From Oscillospiraceae bacterium (GTDB taxonomy: Bacteria > Bacillota > Clostridia > Oscillospirales > Oscillospiraceae), in the NCBI GenBank assembly GCA_017538965.1, contig JAFYHU010000003.1, positions 1 through 64,000 on the forward strand: DNA of 64,000 nt, written 5' to 3'. Positions 57,331 through 64,000 of this stretch are shown here, in pieces. Numbering within the stretch: the first letter of the stretch is position 1; each line of letters begins with the position of its first letter. A model generated the notes under the pieces. That model saw nothing but the letters and a program-made list of their open reading frames with translations. It was not told the DNA's origin and searched no databases. The position numbers and the translations under genes are program-made.

Positions 57331-58731
57331 CTACAGCTTGTCCACAAACTCTCGAATCTCCATATAACAATCCCATCGGCATTCTTCGATCAGCTCCGGT
57401 GTCAGCAGGCCGCGCGGCTGCATCAGTTCCAGCAAACAGAGCCGGCACCAGGAACAATAACCCTCGTGCAGCATATAAGGCAGCAGCGCTTCAGAGAGTT
57501 CTTTATCTGCTCCATGGTCGCGGTAGATCAACTCGCGTACCCCCGAGAACACTCCATGCCATGCTCCATTGTTTTCGTTGAGCGAAACGGATTTCACCAG
57601 GGAAATCAAACGCTTGCCGTCACCGGGTTCATAATTTGTGATCAGCATGAGCAGAGCGTCAGTATCCTTCGGCTGCTGTTCCAACCGCTGCAGCGCATAA
57701 GCGCGCACAAGCTGTCCGCGTGTCTCTTGCAGAGCGGTCAGCGCTTCTTCCCTGAGCGTTTCATTCTCGCTCTCTGCGTCGGAAATCATCCGTATGATCC
57801 CATTGTCATCAAAGGCCGACATACTGTCGGAAATGCGGAACAAGCGAAGGATACGTGCTCGCAGTTCCTCCCGCTCCTCATTTGCGTATAAACGGGCGAG
57901 CTTCTCAACTTCTTCCTGTCCGCACTTTCGCAGGATCCTCCTCAAACGAGTAATTTGTGTACAATCCTCAACGCACAGCTTTTCGTACAGGCTTTCGGCT
58001 GTTTTGGTCTTCAGTGTTTCGGCTTGTATTACAGCTTGATAGCTTTCACGTTTCGCTGCCCGCTGTCTGTTGTTTTCCAGATACCGGGCAATGTCCGGAT
58101 CACTGGATTTCTGCGCAAGCAGCTCATGGATACGTGTTTCTCCGATATCCTCCTCTGCCACCATTTCAAACCACTTGTCCTCACAGTGGACGCCAAATGT
58201 CGGTTTACGCGCGAGTATTTTCCCGTAGTCAACCAGTACCCGCAGGTAAAAGGCTTCCCGATCCTCCTGCGTTTGCATGACATTCGTCAGAATTGAAACG
58301 CATATTCGGCTGAAATTGTCCATTGCCGCCCAAATCCCGTTTCCCGATGGGCGTCCCCTCTGAACCGCACGCAGCAGCAGCTCATAGAGTTCGTCCATTG
58401 TTTCCTGCGCCGGAGCATACCCTGCCCCTGCCATCAGCGCGAGGATTTCCTCGTAATGAAAGAAACGCCAGCCGGGGTCCTTGATATTCCTTTTTGCGCT
58501 GTCAGCTATCAGAGTATAAAACTCTGACCAATCGTCAAAAAGCTCAATCATGTCAAAGAAATAAATTGCCCGCGTTCCTTCACACTGGGCGTCATAAGCC
58601 AGCGCATGCTGTATACCCCACAGTATGTCCTGCCGATATTCTTCGATATCGGTACAACGCCTCAGTTCAAGCTGGCAGCTTCCCAGCCCCCGGCGCATAT
58701 CATGCCGAAACTGTTTTTTTGTCATTTTCAT
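57331..58731 (-). CDS. HEAT-repeat-like protein of unknown function
   Basis: A 466-residue, almost entirely helical protein with repeated short helices in its second half (EEVEKLARLYANEEREELRA RILRLFRISDSM; ENETLREEALTALQETRGQL), suggesting a HEAT/armadillo-like scaffold. GGAG lies eight bases before ATG 58731. Not recognised as a known family. Member of the minus-strand accessory array. Confidence 0.55.
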   Translation of the reverse strand: MKMTKKQFRHDMRRGLGSCQLELRRCTDIEEYRQDILWGIQHALAYDAQCEGTRAIYFFDMIELFDDWSEFYTLIADSAKRNIKDPGWRFFHYEEILALMAGAGYAPAQETMDELYELLLRAVQRGRPSGNGIWAAMDNFSRICVSILTNVMQTQEDREAFYLRVLVDYGKILARKPTFGVHCEDKWFEMVAEEDIGETRIHELLAQKSSDPDIARYLENNRQRAAKRESYQAVIQAETLKTKTAESLYEKLCVEDCTQITRLRRILRKCGQEEVEKLARLYANEEREELRARILRLFRISDSMSAFDDNGIIRMISDAESENETLREEALTALQETRGQLVRAYALQRLEQQPKDTDALLMLITNYEPGDGKRLISLVKSVSLNENNGAWHGVFSGVRELIYRDHGADKELSEALLPYMLHEGYCSWCRLCLLELMQPRGLLTPELIEECRWDCYMEIREFVDKL

Positions 58732-58871
58732 TTCAATTACTCCAGATTGTACTGCCTACATCAGCGACGAATTCAAGATCCCAGATATCCTGACGCTCCG
58801 CTTGTCCGCAAATCGTCAGATGGAAGTTTTGGCAGTTGCCAAAAGCATGATGCCCAACTGTCAGCATAGGC

Positions 58872-59375
58872 TTAGTTTTCCGGTGTTTCCTTTTCAACAG
58901 AAAGAATATATCCGCTTTTGGGCAGGAAAGAAATAACAACGGGATCTCCTTGTGTCAGTGTCCCGATCTCAGGAGCTTTGAAATCCATATTGTCCACAGC
59001 GATTTCATACCCATATATGCTTGTATTGTTCACGTTGCTATATTCTTTATGATATTTGCTGATATTGGGGAAATGGCATTGGTCGCAGGGGACAATTTTC
59101 TCTATCACCCCTCTGTGCGAAATCGCGTCAGCGGGCTTTTCCTGGAGCATATATAAGCCGCCATTCAATAAACGGCCTCCATCCAGCCTGATAAAAAAAC
59201 CTCCGATCAGCAAGCACATCAATAGTGTCAGAACCTTTTCGACCGTTGCTCCCTTTCGGGCAATATCCTTTACTGCTTTATATGCCCCTCCCGCAAAAAT
59301 GGCCCCTGTCAAAAAAAGTGTGATAAGGGGTATGACCATACAATGAAAATGGTAGTCGCTGTATGAAAAAGTCAT
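58872..59375 (-). CDS. Membrane protein of unknown function, 167 residues
   Basis: From ATG 59375, with GGAGGG nine bases upstream. Two membrane helices near the N terminus (FHCMVIPLITLFLTGAIFAGG and VEKVLTLLMCLLIGGFFIRL) precede a small beta-rich domain (DQCHFPNISKYH, YGYEIAVDN, VISFLPKSGYILSV). It overlaps the stop of the Imm44-like gene by one base, so the two are coupled. Confidence 0.6.
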   Translation of the reverse strand: MTFSYSDYHFHCMVIPLITLFLTGAIFAGGAYKAVKDIARKGATVEKVLTLLMCLLIGGFFIRLDGGRLLNGGLYMLQEKPADAISHRGVIEKIVPCDQCHFPNISKYHKEYSNVNNTSIYGYEIAVDNMDFKAPEIGTLTQGDPVVISFLPKSGYILSVEKETPEN

Positions 59376-59818
59376 CACAGCTGTCCCTCCTCTTCTTTCC
59401 AATTGCGCTGATCGCAGTTGTTTTCTCTCATACACAAAGCTTGTTTTACATCCTCTTCTAATCTTGGGTAATCGAAATCCGGCTCCAGCTTCTTTTGAAG
59501 TGTTCTGATTGACTGCACAATATGATTATAGTAAATGTTCAGACGTTCTTCCTCTGAAGCATGTATGAATTGGTTATAATCAATTCTCAGTCTGACATCA
59601 GCCTCTTTCGTCTTTCTTTTATATAGTTTTCTTTCCCGATATCCGCCTTCATCATAGAAGCTGGTCGGGACAATGATGGATATAATGGCAATGGACTTCA
59701 ACTCGTCTCCGTAGTCCTTTTCCCGCAGTGTCTCTAATTGCTTTTCAGTTTGGATTCTCAACGGCCTCCACCTGCTGTATGCGGCGCCATAGACTTCAGC
59801 ACTCAGGAAGAAATTCAT
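59375..59818 (-). CDS. Imm44-like immunity protein
   Basis: A 147-residue protein resembling the immunity protein 44 family: MNFFLSAEVYGAAYSRWRPL, YGDELKSIAIISIIVPTSFY, then EADVRLRIDYNQF and a helical end. ATG 59818 is nine bases from AAGGTG; earlier ATGs (59827, 59830) are nearer the site. Immunity proteins protect against a cognate toxin; no such toxin gene is present nearby. Confidence 0.65.
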   Translation of the reverse strand: MNFFLSAEVYGAAYSRWRPLRIQTEKQLETLREKDYGDELKSIAIISIIVPTSFYDEGGYRERKLYKRKTKEADVRLRIDYNQFIHASEEERLNIYYNHIVQSIRTLQKKLEPDFDYPRLEEDVKQALCMRENNCDQRNWKEEEGQL

Positions 59819-59831
59819 TGTTTTCATCACC

Positions 59832-60989
59832 TTACCTTATCTCTTCTTCCGCAAGGTGCTCCACCAGATACAGCGCCATGGCTTCGCGCAGCTCCGGCAT
59901 AGCGGTTTTGGATATTCTGGTTTCCGCGCGGTTGAACCTGTCGATCCGTTTCCGCATGGCTTCGATCTGCTCGTCGCTCAGCGGCAACGATACATCCGCA
60001 AACTGCGCTATCATGTCGCGCAGGAATTTTTCATATTCCGTCGCGCCGACCTCGTGCAGAGCTTCCGCCATCTCATGGATATAGGGCGAGTACAAAATTT
60101 CATCCATGTCCTCAACGATATCGTTCCAGAATTCCCTGCACAGAGCGAGAGTCTGCTCCGGTTTGGTCAGTGTCTCGAGCTTTTCGTCCATGATGGCCGC
60201 GACCATGTTTCCAGTTGGAAATGGCGTCAAGGCGATTTCTCCGCCCGCTGTTTTTTGATAAAAGCGCATTTCAGGGGGCAGTTTCCAACCGCCCTGCATT
60301 TTGCATGTCAGCTCATAGAAGCCTTGTCCGTTATCATGCAGGATTGCGTTGCCTGAATCTGTTTCCAGATAATATGCCTTTGCACGCGGCACATGGGTCT
60401 CGACGTGACCGCCGTCAAGCAGTTCTCCGGCACGCGTACCGTTTATATATATCCGCTGCGGTAACAGCATTTCCGGAAAGGCGATCTTTCGACGGATCAC
60501 AAAGCGCACCATATCGGTGCCGGTTTTGTCATACAGGAATCTGCGGAAGATGCTCCGGAAGCATGCTTCGCTGATAATATGGTCTTTGTATGCCGCTTCA
60601 TAAAAGTCAGGCATCTCGTACATGGTCGCCCAGGGCTCAAAATCTCTCCACCAATCGCTGTCCCGCGCAATATCATGCATGACCATGGTGAAGGCTTCGA
60701 GGTCCGTGTCCGGGTTCTGTTCATAGCGTTCCCGCAGTTCATCCGCCACAAAGGAGAACACCGCGTCCTTGTCGATCTCTTCCGGCGCTGTGTTCAGGAT
60801 GTACTCATTCAAAATGTGTACCTGTTCCTCTCTCTTTCCGCCGCAGGTTGAAAGTGCCAGCGTGAGATCACTGAGCGGATTCTCCCGTTCAAGGCGTTCG
60901 TCCAGATCCCGGTCAAAGTGCTCGGTCAAGCCGTTTTGGAGGAACAGCTTATGATATGCAGCCTGTTCGACTGTCATGGTTTCTTTCAT
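59832..60989 (-). CDS. Unknown protein, 385 residues
   Basis: An acidic, largely helical protein with a central beta segment (GGHVETHVPRAKAYYLETDS, GQGFYELTCKMQGGWKLPPE). Its ATG 60989 overlaps the stop of a decayed upstream gene (TGA 60986-60988), so it was translationally coupled to it. Not recognised. Confidence 0.55.
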   Translation of the reverse strand: MKETMTVEQAAYHKLFLQNGLTEHFDRDLDERLERENPLSDLTLALSTCGGKREEQVHILNEYILNTAPEEIDKDAVFSFVADELRERYEQNPDTDLEAFTMVMHDIARDSDWWRDFEPWATMYEMPDFYEAAYKDHIISEACFRSIFRRFLYDKTGTDMVRFVIRRKIAFPEMLLPQRIYINGTRAGELLDGGHVETHVPRAKAYYLETDSGNAILHDNGQGFYELTCKMQGGWKLPPEMRFYQKTAGGEIALTPFPTGNMVAAIMDEKLETLTKPEQTLALCREFWNDIVEDMDEILYSPYIHEMAEALHEVGATEYEKFLRDMIAQFADVSLPLSDEQIEAMRKRIDRFNRAETRISKTAMPELREAMALYLVEHLAEEEIR

Positions 60990-61220
60990 TGTTCCGTCTT
61001 TCCTTTGTCGTCATTCAGCCAGTTTATCAATCCTTCTAAATCAGATAAATGCGCTTTGACACTAATCAATTTATAAATTCTACAGGAGCTGTTGGCCTGC
61101 AATATCAGAATAGAGTATCTTTTGCACTTATAATCAGTACTTCCTGTGGAATCATTCTGATTCGCCTTTCAGATTATTCTCTGTTTCCCCTTTGGAACCT
61201 CATACACATAACCGTTTTAA
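60986..61220 (-). pseudogene. C-terminal remnant of a coding gene with internal stop
   Basis: Going down from 61171, a frame open for 60 codons encodes YKCKRYSILILQANSSCR and SVKAHLSDLEGLINWLNDDK, ending GKTEQ with TGA overlapping the next gene's ATG. The same frame upstream reads YVYEVPKGKQRII but is cut by TGA at 61169-61171 and TAA near 61217. No start codon remains. A decayed accessory gene, identity unknown. Confidence 0.45.
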
Positions 61221-61233
61221 GAATGATAAGTGC

Positions 61234-61860
61234 TCACGATTCTGCTCCCGGCGACAAAAAAACTATTGTCACGGTCTCTCTCTTCTTGTCCACAACTATG
61301 CTTCCGTGATAGTCTTCATAGCCGTCGTAAAAGTCTTTATGTGCCAGATATTCTTCGTAGGTTATTGTTAGAGCACCCTTTCCGGCAAGGGTGTTACCCT
61401 TGTTTTTCCGATAATCCTCTGAGTACGGATCAATGCCCGGCAGCCCGAGAAGACGCAGAAGTTGATCACGCAGTCTCTCATCCGTATCTCCGAAGGTCCA
61501 TTCATTCACTCGGTTTTGAAGAGCGGACAAACCTCCGTCGATATACTGCTTACAAGTCTTCGTCAGTCGGTTTGCCGCAGATATGATCGCCTCATCGCTA
61601 TAGTCTTTGGTTGAGGCATAAGCCAGTTCATAGGCAAAGCCATACTGCCGCAGCTGAGCATGGGACAGCAGCCCGTCAAACGCACCATAATCCGCGAGCT
61701 GCGCGCCAATGATAAATCCCTTGTTTCCGTCAGGAATCCTTACGATCAGCTTAACTTGCCCGTCATTGGACAGACGCGCATAGTCATCGTTTTTCACATG
61801 GGTAAAGCCTATACCGTATAGCACCTCACGAATTGGCTTTTGCAGTAAAGCTTTTTTCAT
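61234..61860 (-). CDS. Unknown protein, 208 residues
   Basis: A soluble protein with KKALLQKPIREVLYGIGFTH, two cores (DGNKGFIIGAQLADYGAFDG and DYSDEAIISAANRLTKTCKQ) and TITYEEYLAHKDFYDGYEDY near the end. No strong Shine-Dalgarno before ATG 61860 (AGGATAGGAGAACAG supplies GGAG). Looks like an immunity-type protein of the array. No family is assigned. Confidence 0.55.
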   Translation of the reverse strand: MKKALLQKPIREVLYGIGFTHVKNDDYARLSNDGQVKLIVRIPDGNKGFIIGAQLADYGAFDGLLSHAQLRQYGFAYELAYASTKDYSDEAIISAANRLTKTCKQYIDGGLSALQNRVNEWTFGDTDERLRDQLLRLLGLPGIDPYSEDYRKNKGNTLAGKGALTITYEEYLAHKDFYDGYEDYHGSIVVDKKRETVTIVFLSPGAES

Positions 61861-61987
61861 CTGTTCTCCTATCCTTTCTGAGAAATACTGGATGATTTGA
61901 GTCAGACGCTCCCCGGACTTTTGTTATGCGCTCAAATCCCAAGGAAATATAATCCATTGCAAGCTGAATACTTTGAAATTTACCATT

Positions 61988-62416
61988 CTATTGAAAATAC
62001 AGCCGGTAGTCACCGTGTGCTTTGTTTTGAATATCTTCTTTCGATGTAAAAGCAACCGTGGCTTTGCAATTTTTTAAAACTGCCTTTAGCTCTTTCGCTT
62101 TCCTTTGATTGCCGCGGATCGTGATCTTTCCAAGGGATAGCGGCTCAGGCACTTCAAAGGCTTCCACAGGGTATCCATGATCTTTCAGGTGTTGAACGGT
62201 GGAGCACCTGATTCTTTCGCACAGGCCGGACGCCTGCGCTTCTGCCAGATCAGAATCCCGGTCAAACAAATACCAAATGACAAGATACTGAGGTGCAAGT
62301 TCAATTGCTCCATAGAAAAAATGCTCAATGATTTTCGGTAAGGATGCCGAATACTCGCTTACCGTTTCTTCGATAGACTTTTTGATTTTCTTTTCCAGTC
62401 TTGCTCTGAACATCAT
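61988..62416 (-). CDS. Unknown protein, 142 residues
   Basis: A basic N terminus (FRARLEKKIKKSIEETVSEY), then a mixed domain with YLVIWYLFDRDSDLAEAQAS and a C terminus ending YRLYFQ. It starts at tandem ATGs (62416, 62413) abutting the stop of the DUF3885-like gene, so the two are coupled. Immunity-type size and context; no family identified. Confidence 0.55.
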   Translation of the reverse strand: MMFRARLEKKIKKSIEETVSEYSASLPKIIEHFFYGAIELAPQYLVIWYLFDRDSDLAEAQASGLCERIRCSTVQHLKDHGYPVEAFEVPEPLSLGKITIRGNQRKAKELKAVLKNCKATVAFTSKEDIQNKAHGDYRLYFQ

Positions 62417-62749
62417 TTATCCCTGCTTTCTGTTTTGAAGCCGTCTTTCCATTTCTGCCAAATCATAGTCCAGAAAATAGGGCTGAAGCAGGGGATAAAA
62501 GGCTTTCATTTTTTCGTAAACTGTGAGCACAATATCGCAGCCCCTGTCGTCGTAAACGGAAAAAATACATTCGTTCTCAAACGATATGAGACTGATTTCC
62601 GGGCTGTCGCTGTTGCTGATCTGCTTTTCAATAAGACCGTGATCGTCAAAACCAGTGCCGTCGGAATAACAGACAATTCGATGCCGACGTCGTGAATCGT
62701 AATCCGGATCACCCGGCTCCTCGTAAGTTTTGAGATTCTTGACCGCCAA
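62417..62749 (-). CDS. DUF3885-like protein, possibly 5'-truncated
   Basis: A 110-codon frame from TTG 62749 whose last 40 residues read FSVYDDRGCDIVLTVYEKMK and DYDLAEMERR, the DUF3885 pattern (family genes are longer and sit beside toxin/immunity loci). The upstream 60 bases contain a GGGGCCAAAAGGC stretch with small inverted repeats and no other coding sign, so the 5' end may have been lost. Confidence 0.6.
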   Translation of the reverse strand: MAVKNLKTYEEPGDPDYDSRRRHRIVCYSDGTGFDDHGLIEKQISNSDSPEISLISFENECIFSVYDDRGCDIVLTVYEKMKAFYPLLQPYFLDYDLAEMERRLQNRKQG

Positions 62750-62855
62750 GCATCGCCTTTTGGGGCCAAAAGGCTAATAGTTGGGATTATCCCAAGGCCT
62801 TAATGGTTGTCGAAAAAAAGCGTTTAGTGGCAACAAAACACGCGAGCTGGTTTAT

Positions 62856-63248
62856 TTAAGGCAACAGCACCTCTTTAATCCTCTCAAACAAGTGGGGGGG
62901 GATAAGAGACTCTGATTTTTCAACAGCAGTTATTATCTTATGGACGTTAGGAGATTTGGAAAGAGTCTGAAAACTCTTTATTATTTCCGACTCATCTATT
63001 CTGACGTTAGCAAGATTGTAAACAAGCCATATATCCTCCCCATTTTGAACTTCTTTCACTAAAGAATCCAAGATGATTTTACTCCATTCTTGCTCAAGCG
63101 TATTGGGTATTGAATATTTCATATATTCTTCATACTCGCCGTTTCTCTTCATATTTCCATAGTTAGCATAGTTTGAAAAATAAAGCCTTTTCGCTCTATA
63201 TATATCAGACGATATATTTGATTTCTGCGTTTTATTTGAGAACAACAT
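62856..63248 (-). CDS. Unknown protein, 130 residues
   Basis: A soluble, helical protein (SIPNTLEQEWSKIILDSLVK, then EDIWLVYNLANVRIDESEII). AAAGGGG lies nine bases before ATG 63248. Its base composition is AT-richer than the transfer genes. A tiny frame of eight codons overlaps its ribosome binding region. Not recognised. Confidence 0.55.
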   Translation of the reverse strand: MLFSNKTQKSNISSDIYRAKRLYFSNYANYGNMKRNGEYEEYMKYSIPNTLEQEWSKIILDSLVKEVQNGEDIWLVYNLANVRIDESEIIKSFQTLSKSPNVHKIITAVEKSESLIPPHLFERIKEVLLP

Positions 63249-63279
63249 AGCTAACCCCTTTCATCGCTAAATATCATAA

Positions 63280-63447
63280 TCATTCTCCTTTATGGTTTTG
63301 CTGCTCGTGCTTTGATCTCAGCGCACCATGTATCAAGTGTTGTCTTAACGTTTCTAATTCCATCCAAATGCTGTAGTCATTTTGATTGAAAGAACAGTGT
63401 ATTCTCAGACTCACTGATCTATTTCGAATTTTTTTCAAACTAGACAT
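63280..63447 (-). CDS. Small unknown protein, 55 residues
   Basis: From ATG 63447 to TGA 63280 a frame encodes a basic peptide with RIHCSFNQNDYSIWMELETL and RQHLIHGALRSKHEQQ, which looks like real coding. Only a weak ribosome binding region is seen, and the frame is short. It lies 31 bases upstream of the 130-residue gene on the same strand. Family unknown. Confidence 0.35.
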   Translation of the reverse strand: MSSLKKIRNRSVSLRIHCSFNQNDYSIWMELETLRQHLIHGALRSKHEQQNHKGE

Positions 63448-63525
63448 AGAACAGTGAATGGTATTGAAGCCACCACCAGAAGTTATATCAGCAGGGTGCA
63501 GCCACTGCTTTCAGCGCCAATTTCC

Positions 63526-63616
63526 GCGCGCTATCTGTAAGATTCAAGAGGTTATCTTAGCGCGCGCCAAAATGGCAGGTAGCAGACTGCGGAATAATTG
63601 CAGTCTACTACCTGCC
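63526..63616. repeat. Two adjacent long inverted repeats
   Basis: First: GCGCGCTA (63526-63533) with TAGCGCGC (63558-63565), and inner AAGAT/ATCTT. Second: GGCAGGTAG-C-AGACTGC (63574-63590) with GCAGTCT-A-CTACCTGCC (63600-63616), 16 of 17 pairs around a 9-base loop. No T run follows either. They may be termini of a small element, transfer or recombination sites, or a structured RNA. Confidence 0.6.
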
Positions 63617-63681
63617 AATATTAATTGGGGTAATGCACAAATTAGCTAATGGGGCAAGATTCGCGCAATAAATGACAGAAG

Positions 63682-64000
63682 TCAAGGCGAATCAGTAAAA
63701 GAACCGTCACCGTGTTTGAGGACAAATCTGCCTTTTTGTGTTGCACATTTTTCGTAGATCTTAGCAAAACGCGATTTCTCGCTCGGATTGCATCCCGACT
63801 TGATGAATTCTCGTTGCGTCGTGCCATCTGTTTTGTCTCTGATTTTGCTTAACTTAATGGCATTGTCTCCGTCCCCGTGTTTACTGCGTTTTCCCGCAGG
63901 CTTAGGAGAATGCTTTGCTCTTCCGCGTTCAGCTCGGACAAGTCCAGAACGGTGACGGCTATGTCCGAAAAACGCCTCCCGACGTAGTCCTCTAACAGCT
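63682..64000 (-). pseudogene. Gene at the right edge, frameshifted by a 5-bp duplication
   Basis: From the edge, one frame reads protein-like (DYVGRRFSDIAVTVLDLSEL, NAEEQSILLSLREN) to MPLS and TAA at 63849. The frame two bases off then continues KIRDKTDGTTQREFIKSGCN and FAKIYEKCATQKGRFVLKHG to TGA 63682. The junction holds a tandem TTAAG-TTAAG duplication; removing one copy joins them as MPLSKIRDKT. The gene runs off the window, so length and identity are unknown. Confidence 0.55.

Overview
The window looks like chromosomal DNA of a gut-type Clostridia bacterium, most likely Oscillospirales (Faecalibacterium/Flavonifractor-like). GC is moderately high, AGGAGG ribosome binding sites are strong, TTG/GTG starts are frequent, and the surface proteins carry LPxTG motifs. 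This is inference from gene content; there is no rRNA or tRNA to place it. About three quarters of the window (roughly 3.4-49.5 kb) is an integrative and conjugative element or a large conjugative plasmid segment. No integrase, relaxase or attachment site was recognised, so its true ends lie outside or are not visible.

Layout. 0.2-2.9 kb (minus): a calcium-type P-type ATPase with its own promoter and terminator. 3.0-5.2 kb: a control region with a tandem 22-bp repeat and palindromes, then two genes of replication/regulatory type. 5.3-6.5 kb (minus): a Y-family DNA polymerase. 6.6-21.5 kb: the transfer operon. It starts with a promoter preceded by five GGCAC boxes at exact 11-bp spacing and a leader with a terminator hairpin. 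Its genes are a VirB2-like pilin, a VirB6/TrbL-like protein, a NlpC/P60 + 3D cell-wall hydrolase, a PrgI-like protein, the VirB4 ATPase, a striking palindromic repeat array, accessory genes, the VirD4 coupling protein and a double-S1 RNA-binding protein. 21.6-29.6 kb: a pilus island with an 11-repeat SpaA-type adhesin, an LPQTG pilin and two sortases. 29.6-32.7 kb: a ParE-type toxin-antitoxin pair, a membrane protein, a structured RNA with promoter and terminator, a zinc-finger protein, a sigma-like factor and a small signal peptidase I.

32.8-36.6 kb (minus): a metabolic cargo block (esterase, YciI-like, metallo-hydrolase, nitroreductase, flavin reductase, YunG-like, FMN reductase). 37.2-44.5 kb: a tightly overlapping plus-strand operon of small element-specific proteins, including DUF4262-, PcfJ-, YodL- and twin YkgJ-type proteins. 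44.5-47.9 kb (minus): an ECF sigma/anti-sigma/PepSY cassette and an LTA-synthase-like sulfatase interrupted by one in-frame TGA. It appears to have been inserted into the element. 48.2-49.5 kb: a lipoprotein, a 30-codon ORF and a terminator.

49.5-63.4 kb (mostly minus): a second ECF sigma with two anti-sigma-like membrane proteins, then a long series of small unrelated genes that looks like an orphan immunity/accessory array (Imm44-like, DUF3885-like, PH-domain, SF0329-like). Gene debris lies among them: a Phd antitoxin with a Doc stub, a copied gene start, a stop-containing gene tail, and a 5-bp duplication that frameshifts the last gene at the right edge.

Together the middle 43 kb would build a Gram-positive type IV secretion channel, remodel the wall (NlpC/P60), display covalent pili for cell contact (adhesin, pilin, sortases, dedicated signal peptidase), and regulate itself by an operator array, leader terminators, a sigma-like factor and RNA elements.
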